A stretch of 64,000 nucleotides of DNA from Guillardia theta CCMP2712 (Eukaryota > Cryptophyceae > Pyrenomonadales > Geminigeraceae): assembly GCF_000315625.1 (NCBI RefSeq), contig NW_005434604.1, positions 282,278 to 346,277 on the forward strand, read 5' to 3'. Shown here one piece after another: positions 37,801 through 47,999 of the stretch. Both the position numbers and the translations under genes were made by a program. The notes beneath the pieces are model-generated. The model did no database searches, was not told the origin of the DNA, and worked only from the letters and a program-made list of their open reading frames with translations. The number at the start of each line of letters is the position of its first letter. Within the stretch, counting starts at the first letter, position 1.

Positions 37801-39838
37801 TTCCATCGTTGGAGTTCTGATACGTTGTTTGCAGTGCAAAGTTCTGCTCAATGGTGCTGACGTCACTGGCAAGAGCGACCTTGAACTTCATCACAACGAC
37901 AGGCTCCTTATCGGAACCAACTACTACTTTGTTGTTGTGCACCCTTCGGAGAGGGATACTTCACCGCCAGAAGAAGGATGGCCTGAAGTTACGTGGGACA
38001 TGTTCCAGCGAGAGATCGCCAAGGCACAAGGTCTCAATGTGGATGTGAACTGGGCGGCTATGACAGAGGAGGAGAAGAGGAGAGCCCTCCTGAACGATGA
38101 ACTTGTACAAGTTATGCCACGAGTACAGGAAGCTAATGCTCTCAGTTCAGAGCTCAAGCGCGACATCAACTTCGAAACTAAAGTCACATCTGTTATGCAC
38201 AAGACAGAAGGGACGGTCTCAGTTGTGATGGTCAAGGTGATTAATGAGGTGACGTCAGCAGAGTTCATCTGGGAGAAAGACAAGTTCATCAACCGGGTTT
38301 ATCTAATGCGAGAGCTCTACTCCAAGTACCTGGAAGGCACGTTGGACCCAAGTCTATTCAACGGCGATCAGGATCCTTTCTGGGATCCGATCGAGCCTAT
38401 GAACATCGGATACAGCACCATTTACCTGAAGCCGCTGAGTTTCTGCATGCCTGCAGAAGACGACTATGCGATCTACTATGATTCCCAGCAAGCCGGTATC
38501 ATGCATGTCAAGATTGAACCCTGCAAGCCAGACGGGGCTATTGTGGATGAGGAAGAAGAAGACGGGATCTATGACGACGTGGAAAACCCGAAGGATCTGC
38601 TGGGTCGCCGATTGGATGTGCTTGTGACTGTGTCGTATGCCAGAGGAATCAACAAGAAGTTTTCGTCAGAAGTTTACATCGAGTTCGAGTTTCCCAAGGC
38701 TCACAATCCAGAGAGAGAAGACGGGAGGTATTACACTCACAGCGTGAGGGACACCATGAATCCCAACTTCGACTTCAAGAAGCAGATCACCTGGGAGAAA
38801 GTCGACGACATCCTCCTCCACTTCCTCGAAACAGGCAGCGCGTACTTTCACGTCTTCGGCCTTCAGGAGGACAAGTCGGGCACTTCGGTGCAGCGAAAGA
38901 AGATGTTGAGCATGCAGCAAGTTGAGGAGCTACAGGCTAACTTCAAGAAGATGACGGACGACAAGGAGAGAAGCGACGACATCATGGGCAAGGTGCTGGA
39001 GAGGAGCGTGGTGGCTGGTAACAACAGCGAGGCCACCGAGTCCTTCCTCCTCGAGATTGCAAACCTTCTGGCCGATGCCGGTTTCGATGTTCAGACCATC
39101 GTTGACGCCGCTCAGAACTCGAGCAAGAAGCTCGAGCAAGCTGCCAGCACCAGCTCAGCAACTCCGGAGGTGCAGGAAGGAGGGGGAGGCGACGCAGGGG
39201 AGCTCTCGGCGAAGCTTGAGGAAGCCATGAAGCAGATTGCAGCCAAGGACGCGGCGTTGAAGGCATCTGAGGAGCATGCTGCCACGATCGGCAAGCTGCA
39301 GGAGAAGATCAAAGAGCTGGAGGCGAGCAAACCAAGTGAAGGCGGAGGACCTGCTAGTCAGGGTGAAGCATCTGGGTTGGAGGAGGAGGTGAAGGAGCTG
39401 CGCAGTAAAGCCGCCATGGTCGATGAGCTGCAGACGAAGATCAAGATACTCGAGAGCAAGGCAGCCGATCAACCCTCAACTGAGGGCAACTCGTCAGGCC
39501 AGGCTGATCAGGACAAGCAGCTGGAGGAAGCTCGGGCGCTCCTGGCGAAGAAAGAGGCAGAGCTGGTGGAGGCAAAAGCTGCAGAGGAGAAAGCACGAAG
39601 CCTTGCACGGGAGCAAGAGGAGAAGCACAAGGCAGAGCTGGCAGAGAAGGAGCAAGCATGGAAGTCACAGCAGCAGACGCCCGACAACGAGGAGCATCTC
39701 AAGAAGATCATCGAGCTGCAGGGCGAGAACTCCAAGTACAAGGAAGAGATTATCCAGCTCAAGGGTCAGCTGGACCTTGCAAGGTTGGAGGCAGAGACCG
39801 CGAAGAAGGCCGGGTCAAAGGGATGCAGCATCCAGTAG
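34847..39838 (+). CDS. kinesin-3 (KIF1/Unc104-like) motor ending in a CaaX box
   Basis: Plus-end-directed microtubule motor for vesicles. Motor exons: [31 protein letters not shown], the P-loop [11 protein letters not shown] (near 35505), [24 protein letters not shown], switch [13 protein letters not shown] (near 36200), switch [15 protein letters not shown] (near 36400), [16 protein letters not shown], and [18 protein letters not shown]. Introns are about 46-50 nt where checked. Then come coiled coil, an FHA domain ([29 protein letters not shown]), the KIF1B-type region (near 38000-38700), a C2-like region with [19 protein letters not shown], and a C-terminal coiled coil (39190-39800). The protein ends [11 protein letters not shown]. 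No PH domain is seen; the CaaX motif would give a prenyl anchor instead. Confidence 0.93.
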
Positions 39839-40256
39839 ATGGACGTCAGATTAACGCACTCCCTTCGCCTGCCAGTATGCCTTTGTGCTCGCCTACCTCC
39901 GTCTTCCTCATCCTCAGCCGCCCCCACCCGCCCGCTCCTCGCCTCGCCTCTCCACCATCTCCTCCTCCTTCTTTACCTGCTGGCTATAGACGAGATGCTG
40001 ATAGATTCTTACCGCGCGATATTCTGTGAAAGATACTGCTGATTCAAAAGTCGCGAAAGTTCCGCTGCAAGTTTCACATCTTATATAAAAGAATAACAGT
40101 TGTAGAAGTCGAGAGGGGAAAGGCAGAGACTAGAAGAGCCCAAGACCAGACACCCCGTCCCCCTCCCCCTCCCCCTCCTCCTTCCTCGCTTCACTCCCCC
40201 ACTCCCACCCGCTATTTACAGTCTCCCGTGCGTTCGCATCCTGCGACAACTGCTGG
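39839..40256. other. convergent intergenic region, CT-rich
   Basis: C- and CT-rich stretches (CCCCCTCC near 40160). Probably the 3' UTRs of the kinesin and the next gene. Confidence 0.4.
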
Positions 40257-42241
40257 TCAGCGGTGCTGAGGCCACGACGTCCTCACCTTTCGATCCTGCA
40301 CCGCTCTGCTGACCTCAATGCCCTCCATGCTCGGCTGCTGCTGTAGGGGCGTAAGAGGAGGAGGAAGAAGAGGAAGAGAGGAGAACAAGGACGAGGACGA
40401 GGACGACGAGGAGGACGGGAGCCGCACCTCATTCTTGTTCAACACCCATTCCAAAGTTTCGCCAGCGCCAGTTGGAACCTGAGTGAGCGTGAGGACGACA
40501 GGAACGAGAGAAGGGGTAGGAGAAATAAGAGAGAAACAAACGGAGGGGGAGGACAATGAGAGGAGAAGAAGAAGCAGGAAATGGAGCAATAGCAGCAGCA
40601 GGAGCAGCAGCAGCAGCAAGGTCTACCTGCGTTAGATAAAGTCGATCACCAGGTCTCGCGCCGTCAGGCACTTCAACCAACATGGGACCCTGTCCCGCAA
40701 CTTCTGCAGAGAAGAAATCTCCTGCTCTCCATCAGCTTTGACACAGAATTTGTGCAGGAGGAGGCAGAAGAGTGCAGATGATTAAGAGCAGAAGGAGGAG
40801 CAAGGGAGAGAAAAGGAGGGAATGCTTACCTGCATGCTTGCCCTGAGGTACGAGGACAGAAGTAGAATGATCGTTGTTTAGTTGATGCATCATCCCCTTC
40901 CTTCCACCCAAAAGTTGACTCGACCTCGCACGCATCTTCACGTCCTCCTTCCCTTCATCTTGCTTCGCTAACCCATCGCTCACAGAAGCTTCGGAGTCCA
41001 TTGGAGCAGGGGCAGGGGCAGGGGCAGGGGCAGGGGCAGGGGCAGGGGCAGGGGCAGGATCGGATGAAGGCTGTGCACTAGCTGATGAAGGTTCTTCTCC
41101 ACCACCTCCTCCTCCTCCTGCACTCTTCCCTGTCTCCATTGTTGTATCAGCCTTGTTCGCCTCTTCTACTGTTGCTACATCCGTCTTCGCTGCCATCTCC
41201 GCAGCTTCCACACTCGCCGCATCTGTCGCAGTCTGCGAACTCTCTCCTGTGTGCTTCGTGATTCGAACTTGAATCGAAGGACCGAAGCCAAAGGAGCTCG
41301 AGCGCTGAAACGGCTCCATGTTGAGAGGCTTCAGGGCAGGAAGGGGGTGGGTTATAGCAGGCCAGGTACGACGAGGAGAAGGCTGTGCAAAGGTAGCGAA
41401 GGGGAGGGGCGACTGCTGGCCATACCGAACTTCCGCCTCCCTCCCACTCCCCGACTTGGTGAAGATGCTCATAGTCTCAGGATGAGAGTAGCTAACTGGG
41501 GTGTGCCTGCTCAGAATGCGCGTGAAGACCTCCTGCTTTCTTCGCTCCGGCTGGCCCCATGCCGGAGGTCCTTGGAACAAAGGTTGTACTGCCATGTTGG
41601 TCTGTTCAAAGAGCACGGAGGTGAGAGGCAAGAGAGGAAGAGGAAAGCAAGTTTCTCACCATAGGAGCAACGACAGCAGGATGGGAGGCAGAGTACATGC
41701 CGTACCACGGCGAGGGGTTCGGTGGGACGGCCAAGGGAGCTTGAGAGGGTAGAGCCAAGGTCTTTGAGGAGAAGGCAGGAGATAGACGCCAGGGGCTGAC
41801 GATGGCCGGTGGTTGAGGCTGCTGACCTGCTCCTGGGTAGCTCAAGGTTGGAGCTGCGTAGCGACTCCATGGGCTCGAACCTACGTAGGAGAAGGGAGCA
41901 GGCAACACCGGGTAAACCTGCTGCACTGCTCTCTCAACGGGTTGTACGGTCAAGGAAGGAGCGGGGGCGGATCTCCTTCTCAGCGCAACTCTTGCCGCCA
42001 TGACGGCCTTGGCAGCCTGCATCAGAGCAGGGCTGAGATGACGGTGAAGCTCGACGTACGCGGGAGCGACGGTCTGGAACAATTGGTTGGGCCCTTCCTC
42101 AGCATTGCGCAAGCTCCAACAGCAGAGGAGCAAGCAGAGAAGAGAGGCAGAGGTGACAGCCACACGGGCAGAAAATGAGAGGAGACTTCGCCTGCTGGCT
42201 CGAGAGTGAGAGGCAGGACGGGAATCAACAGACCGTTTCAC
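40257..42241 (-). CDS. unknown protein with N-terminal signal anchor and Pro-Ala repeat
   Basis: Not recognised. The first exon starts MKRSVDSRPASHSRASRR and has one hydrophobic segment, VAVTSASLLCLLLCCW, so it is probably a secreted or single-pass membrane protein. The next exon (from about 41600) gives TNMAVQPLFQGPPAWG, a Ser/Thr-rich region and an (AP)n run encoded by CAGGGG repeats at 41007-41056. Downstream exons read MLVEVPDGARPGDRLYLTQ (near 40650), VPTGAGETLEWVLNKNE (near 40460) and MEGIEVSRAVQDRK near the end. The two VP-G modules look like a repeated small beta domain. Splices are inferred. Confidence 0.6.
41007..41056. repeat. (CAGGGG)n repeat, coding
   Basis: About eight copies of CAGGGG; on the minus strand they encode the alternating Ala-Pro run of the preceding gene. 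Confidence 0.85.
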
Positions 42242-42830
42242 CTCGCAATTTCTTCTCCCCCCACCGAGAACCCTGGCGTCTTCGACTGCAGAGAAAGAGG
42301 AAGAAAACGATCAGAACAACGGAATAGGATAAGGGTGCTCGTCAGTCAGCAACGATGATCAACTTGAGATGGACGATGTGAGAGCTATAAGATTGCAAAC
42401 ACTGATGGAACTCCAGAAGGATCGTTCCGTGCAATCCTTGACCAAAGACTAGACGTCTCTCATGAACGCAACACATGTCTGAGCCCCGCACATGCTCACC
42501 TATGCCCTCTCATGTGCCATGTATCTCGCACATGTCCTCTTCTCTTCCCTCTCTTTCGCCATTTCTTGCTACACCCCAGCGCTCTGCTCACCTCATCGCC
42601 ATCAGCCATCGCTCTATTTCCGCCGGCAGGGTGCCGTGCCTCCGTTACATCCCAGCAACGGAAAAGCTTAAATAAAACTGAACGCGGAACGCAACTCTTC
42701 GCATTATTCTGTAAATGTGTCCACCAATTTTGCATAAATTTGCAATAAACTCTGAGCAGAAGAAGATAAATCGGCAATAAAATAATGCGATATATAAACA
42801 GTAGGGAACCACGAAGTACCACGGCCGTGG
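42242..42830. other. intergenic, no gene seen
   Basis: Upstream of the minus-strand signal-anchor gene and before tRNA-Tyr. An AT-rich stretch at 42700-42800 precedes the tRNA. Confidence 0.4.
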
Positions 42831-42915
42831 CTCACCATAGCTCAGTTGGCAGAGCATCTGACTGTAGAGATTCGCAGACATCAGAGTGTCCTTGGTTCGA
42901 TTCCGAGTGGTGAGA
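42831..42915 (+). tRNA. tRNA-Tyr (GTA) with a 12-nt intron
   Basis: Acceptor CTCACCA pairs with TGGTGAG, and the discriminator is A. D-arm GCTCAGTTGGCAGAGC. Anticodon stem TCTGA/TCAGA with loop CTGTAG..A, anticodon GTA. A 12-nt insert (AGATTCGCAGAC) sits one base 3' of the anticodon, the standard place for a nuclear tRNA intron. T-arm CTTGGTTCGATTCCGAG. Confidence 0.9.
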
Positions 42916-43025
42916 GCCAACGTGCTATGGCCGTTATTTTTTGACCAGGGGGTACTCGCTGCCGTCTTTTTTTTTCATGCGCTTTTTGTACTTGAGCACG
43001 GGGGTACATCTGCCTTTTTGGTAGG

Positions 43026-43202
43026 GGTCGGTGGGTCGGTGGGTCGGTGGGTCGGTGGGTCGGTGGGTCGGTGGGTCGGTGGGTCGGTGGGTCGGTGGGT
43101 CGGTGGGTCGGTGGTTCGGTGGGTCGGTGGTTCGGTGGGTCGGTGGGTCGGTGGGTCGGGTCGGTGGGTCGGTGGGTCGGTGGGTCGGTGGGTCGGTGGG
43201 TC
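43026..43202. repeat. 8-bp minisatellite (GGTGGGTC)n
   Basis: About 22 copies of GGTCGGTG/GGTGGGTC with two GGTT variants and one 4-bp phase slip near 43156. It lies between tRNA-Tyr and tRNA-Thr. Confidence 0.95.
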
Positions 43203-43285
43203 AAGATTTCAAAAATTACTGTCAAAAATTAAAACTTGACACAAGGAAACAGAAACTGTGCCCAGCACGGCCAGCAAAAGGATAT

Positions 43286-43359
43286 TGCCTCTAGCGTGGC
43301 TCGAACACGCGACCTCACGCTTACTAAGCGTGCGCTCTGACCAACTGAGCTATAGAGGC
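43286..43359 (-). tRNA. tRNA-Thr (AGT)
   Basis: 74 nt. Acceptor GCCTCTA/TAGAGGC, D-arm AGCTCAGTTGGTCAGAGC, anticodon stem CACGC/GCGTG with loop TTAGTAA (anticodon AGT), T-arm CGTGTTCGAGCCACG. Same sequence as the gene at 44733. Confidence 0.93.
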
Positions 43360-43833
43360 TCATGACATCATTGTCCCTCAACACTTTATGTACTCTTTGC
43401 CACCCTTCACCGTGGCACAGCCTCGGACGATATCATGTGCCACATGAGCCGGGCGGCGGGCCGCCCGGCGCGGCGCCGCCCGGCGGTCCCGGGGCGACTG
43501 GCCCGGCCGCGGGCGTTCAGTGACTTGTGTCACTAGTACCGTACGGTAGTGCCGCGCGACTCCCCCGGCCCCGCCGGGCGCTGCCCCGTACGGTCACCTT
43601 CGGCTGCGACGTTGAATGATGTACTCGTAGTATGATTAGATTAATCGAGTACTTGGTTTAAGTTTAAAAAAAACACTGTCCCACACAGGCATGATACGGC
43701 GAGAACCTCTGAGAGAAAAGACAGTGAGAACCAACTCTCATCCGGCCCACACTGCTGTCCCCCAAACTTAACAGGTCAGTTAAGTTTTCAGGTTTCGCTG
43801 CAGAGCTTTGCCTGCCGTAGGAAAAGCAACACC
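43360..43833. other. intergenic, includes CCGG-rich island
   Basis: 43440-43605 is saturated with CCGG/GGCC. It contains TTCAGTGACTTGTGTCACTA and TACCGTACGGTA palindromes. Confidence 0.5.
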
Positions 43834-44571
43834 TCAAGTCAACCGAAATGTCGGAAGAGATAAGAGTTCAGCGAAAACCTCGATTTCTCGCTGCAATCTC
43901 GCGATGATTTCATCTTCATCCTGGTGGTAAAGAGATCACTACGATGATATGACATATGCGTTCATTCTCACTCACCTTGCGCCTTCTCTGTTCCTCCTCT
44001 TGTTGCCTTTGATGCACCCTACCGATTCGATGGTCATCAGATGTCTCAGCATGTGAGCAGCACATAATGAGTACCCTCTTGTAATTGTTTCCAAAGTCTC
44101 TCCTTCGTGTTCCTTGCTCTGGAAAAGAAAATCAAATGGGGTTAAGACAAGACACATCAATTATCGACAACCTCGGATCCTCCTTGCCTTGGAATTGCGC
44201 CATACAAATCGTCACCTTGCTGGGCAAACGCTGACCATTCGTCTATCTCTTACAATCATACAGGGGGTTCGAGAAGAAAAGTGACCTTAATACCTACACT
44301 CTTCAAGGTATTGAGCTGAAGCTGGAGCTGTTGAATCCGTTCCTCATCAACCTTTTTCCTACGTTCCGAAGCTTCATCATGCTCCCTGCCCTTCTCTTCT
44401 TCAATCCTTTGCAGCAGCAGTTTCTCCTCATCACCATACTCCTTTTGAAAGAAACGGACTTAGAGCGATACTCAGAGTTTGTAAAGGGGAAGCAACCTTC
44501 TCTCCGACGGCACTGCGTACCATACATCCAACACGATGAAAGTCCGCATCGTCATCGAAAGTGAATTGCAT
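43834..44571 (-). CDS. small coiled-coil protein, function unknown
   Basis: Not recognised. Exons in order: MQFTFDDDADFHRVG (ATG at 44571), then KEYGDEEKLLLQRIEEEKG and EERIQQLQLQLNTLKS (about 44450-44300), SKEHEGETLETITR, VHQRQQEEEQRRRK, and a last exon DEDEIIARLQREIEVFAELL ending PTFRLT before TGA at 43836-43834. Introns of about 45-60 nt keep the frame. Most of the protein is charged heptad-like coiled coil. It sits between two inverted tRNA-Thr genes. Confidence 0.55.
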
Positions 44572-44732
44572 GTTAAGGATGTTGGTAAGGTGTCTGTGCT
44601 AGGATGGAAGACGTGTGTAGGTATGATGGCAGAGGAGGTCTGTCAGAGATGAGCCTGGATCGTGAGTGGAGCTAGCGAAAGGCGAACTCATGGCGGCTAC
44701 ATGAAGTTTAGGGGGACATGATGACGTCATGA

Positions 44733-44806
44733 GCCTCTATAGCTCAGTTGGTCAGAGCGCACGCTTAGTAAGCGTGAGGTCGCGTGTTCGAGCCACGCTA
44801 GAGGCA
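44733..44806 (+). tRNA. tRNA-Thr (AGT), inverted second copy
   Basis: Same 74-nt sequence as the minus-strand gene at 43286-43359. The 5' flank is also similar (GGGACA..ATGA..TCATGAG), so the duplication included upstream sequence. Confidence 0.93.
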
Positions 44807-46180
44807 ATTTGTTTTGGAGCCGGTGAAATTTTTTGCTGATCCATGCTGTTGAGCGGGGATGAGGGGAAAGAGAACTCTCCAGGGTGGGTAGTGAAGGCTG
44901 TTGTTCTTGCTATGGGCCTAATCCAGGGGGTGATCAAGGTAGTGACGTGGGGTGGATGTTGATGGGTACGCTAAAGAGAAGGGTAGTATGGGGGCGTTGT
45001 TGGATAAAGCAACTGGAAATAATACCGCCATTTTGGGTTTGGTACACAACGAATTGAGAATAATCATGCAATTTGAAATTAAATTTCAAAAGTTGATAAA
45101 GGTATATTCGGGAAAATGTTTAAAGTTTTATATTTTGTGGTCAACATTTACTCTCCATCCATACTGATTCATTTTGCATCGAAAATGCAAGGGTGAGCGG
45201 AGATGATTGTGTACACACTGAGCTCGTGCACTGCAAATCTCTTTCCTCCTCTGCTCTCAATCTCCTCCTGTCTTCTCCTTCATCCTACACAGACCTGCTT
45301 CAACTGTGTCCTTCCTCCTCCGACCTTCATCCTCTTCTCTTCTTTTCTCCGTTACTATTTCTTCCTTACTCCCTTGTGATTTCCACTCCTTCGTCCTCCT
45401 ACCTACCCTTCTTCAGCCTCCTTCAACATCCTTCTACCTCCATCAACCTCTTCCTGCTTCCTCAAATAATTTCCGCCCTAGGACTCCTCCTATCCTTGAT
45501 GCTTTCCTAAACCCTTCTTGAGATACATATAGATTCTTCTTTAGTCTTCCTGGAACACACGCATATTCTTCCTGGTTCTTCCTGCCTATTAAGGCCATTC
45601 CTCACCCTTCTCCAGTTTCAGTTTAACTTTATATCCTTGTGTTTCAACCTCTGTCTTCACGTATCCTGACTTCTTCTAAATGTGTTAATTTTGACTTCCT
45701 TCTCGTCTAATCCTGTTCCCTTTCCGCTCTTCCATTTCCTTACACGTTGCCCAACTTTCTGCTGACAGGAATGACCTTGCTTAGATAAGAATAGGCTATA
45801 GTTGTGTATCTCGTTGTTTTCCTTTTTCTCGCTACCTCGTCTCCATTCAATATTCTCCTTCAGCTTGAAGTTTTCCAGTTGCTGCTCTTAAAAACTGGTT
45901 TTGACTGCTGGCATGCTGACGCTTAATGCAGCTTTCAGAATTCTGGTTTTCCTCCCACCTTCCCGCCTTCTCAAGTAAGGAGTGAACCAGGGAACTCAAT
46001 ATGAAGAAGCCGTTCTGACATTGTTGATTAGTTTTCTCCCTCTGTCTCGGGCGGAATGCATGGAAATTTTCCGTTTCTCCTGCAAGTATGTCCATCAAAT
46101 GAAAATCGATGGCGTGTGCTCATGAATAGTGGCAGTCACCGTCAGGACGTGATCCTGGCGGAGGATCACTCCCTCCAGAC
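44807..46180. other. intergenic, CT-rich
   Basis: 45235-45530 is strongly CT-rich (CTTCCTC-type). No gene supported. The right end contains the promoter of the Myb gene. Confidence 0.4.
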
Positions 46181-47550
46181 ATGTCAAACGGAACGAAGTT
46201 TACCCGTGAGGTGTAAACTTCGTCTTTGCTATGGTTGTGTTGGTAGTCTGAAAATGTGCAGGAACACATGAAGTTCTTGAGAGCACTCGACGAGTTGGAC
46301 TCAAACATCAACGGGAACGAATGGGAAAAGATTGCCAAGGAAGTGGGGAAGAGTGAGAACGAGGTCAAGGTGACAAGTCGATCAATGCTGTCTGAGCTTT
46401 CGCGTGACTGCTTTACAAGGTTCATGCTCAGCAATACTTTCTCAAGCTCGAGAGAGAGCGAAGGATTCCAACAGAGAACGTTCTTTCGTCAGATCAAAAC
46501 ATGTCTAGCCAAGCTATGCAACCATACATGTCGTCCTCCTTCATTGTTCCATTTGGAGGCGAGCTGTCTTCGAGTTCCAACGATCCTACGCAATCCAAGC
46601 CACAGGTCGTAGCTCCCCTCGAATGTTTGCTTTCACGCCCTGAACTCATGGTCAGGGTGTGGTCTGGACACCTGAAGAAGCTCGTATTTTCGAAGACAAG
46701 ATATCAGAGATAGATCCCAATGATGACGACCGGTTAGCTTCGTTGCTCTCCCCGCAAGTTTTGACACATGTGCAGTTGGATGCGGATTGCCTCTCTGTTA
46801 CCAAACAAGAGTGCCGATGATGTTCAGAGCTACTACACGTGGCTGCAAAATCTGCTTAGAGCTCGTGGAGCGGGTCAATCTTCCTCAAGTCCGATTGACC
46901 AGGCTACAGGGAAGAAGTCTGGAAAAGAAAAGGGAAAACTTGAGACTCATGGGCTGTCTTGGACCGAAGAAGAACATAGACGTTTCTTGGAAGGATTGGA
47001 AAGATTTGGGAAGGGAGATTGGCGGAACATATCAAAGCATTGCGTCGTCACTAGGACTCCCACCCAAGTCGCTAGTCATGCCCAGAAGTACTTTGTCAGA
47101 CAACAAAATGCTGCTAAGAAGAAGGAGAAGCGCCGCAACTCCATCCATGACATCACGCCAAGCTCCATCAAGACCTACTGGTCGGGAGGCAAGGAAAAGG
47201 AAGGCTCATCTTCCCCGGATGAAGGAAACGAGAGTCAGGAGAACGAGAACCAACAAGGCACGCAAGGTTCGAGCAGCAACAACACCAGCGGTAACGTCTC
47301 TGGAGGCGCATCCAACCAAATCAACCCGCTGAAAGGCGAGGAGACCAGCAAGGGAATCTTCGACTCGCCGACGAACAATTGTCTGCCACCAGAGACGCCA
47401 CTTGGCATCTCCTTGTTCAGCTCCTTGTTACCCTCAGGCAGCGGGCCCGAGGCATCCATCTCATCCGGACTGACTCCTGAGGCCTCCCCCTTCGGGACCA
47501 TGACTCTCTCTCAGCTCCAGGCTGGACTGCTGAAACCCGACGGCGCGTGA
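46181..47550 (+). CDS. Myb/SANT transcription factor with three repeats, SHAQKYF class
   Basis: Nuclear DNA-binding regulator. Start ATG at 46181 ([10 protein letters not shown]), with an in-frame TAG upstream. A 51-nt intron joins to [18 protein letters not shown]. Repeat 1 ([17 protein letters not shown]) continues after a short intron with [12 protein letters not shown]. Repeat 2 is [19 protein letters not shown], joined by a 43-nt intron to [20 protein letters not shown]. Repeat 3 is [46 protein letters not shown]. The C-terminal third is Ser/Asn/Gln-rich, possibly an activation region, with [16 protein letters not shown] at the end. Plant relatives (DIV/RADIALIS type) usually carry one or two repeats. 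Confidence 0.88.
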
Positions 47551-47999
47551 GCCTCAGCGCAGCACTCGGCAGCTCCGGCCAACCATGTACACTAGGAGAA
47601 GTGCTGGATGAAAGCGAAAGCTCTCAGCACTTGGCCAGCCCTCAGATGGGACCACGCAAGAGAGCAGAGATAATGGAATAAAGCTTTCAGTACAACTCCT
47701 CGAGCACCTCTAAGTTGAAAACGCTCCAGGTGTGGTGGCATGAGAGAAAGACTGTCGGAGGGTTAGATGGGCTTTCAAGAGTTACATGCTGCTTTACCGC
47801 TCTGCTGGGGGCTTGACTCCAGCTTGAAGGATCCTGAGGGAGATCAGAGCAGCAAGCGAGCCGGTGCGGCAAACCTGAGAATGCCCACTAGCTCCACCGT
47901 TACCTTCCCCCACCTTCTGCTCTTGTGTCAATGGGAAGGGAGGAAACTGTCGGGAGAACTACCGCGAGTAAACGTGAGATTGCAGCTCGACAGCGCGGG
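47551..47999. other. convergent intergenic region
   Basis: 3' flanks of the Myb gene (+) and the coiled-coil/ankyrin gene (-). No further gene seen. Confidence 0.4.

Noticed and set aside
42881-43294. Frames encoding Gly-Arg-Trp-Val or Pro-Thr-His-Arg repeats
   Set aside because: Pure translation products of the 8-bp minisatellite between tRNA genes.
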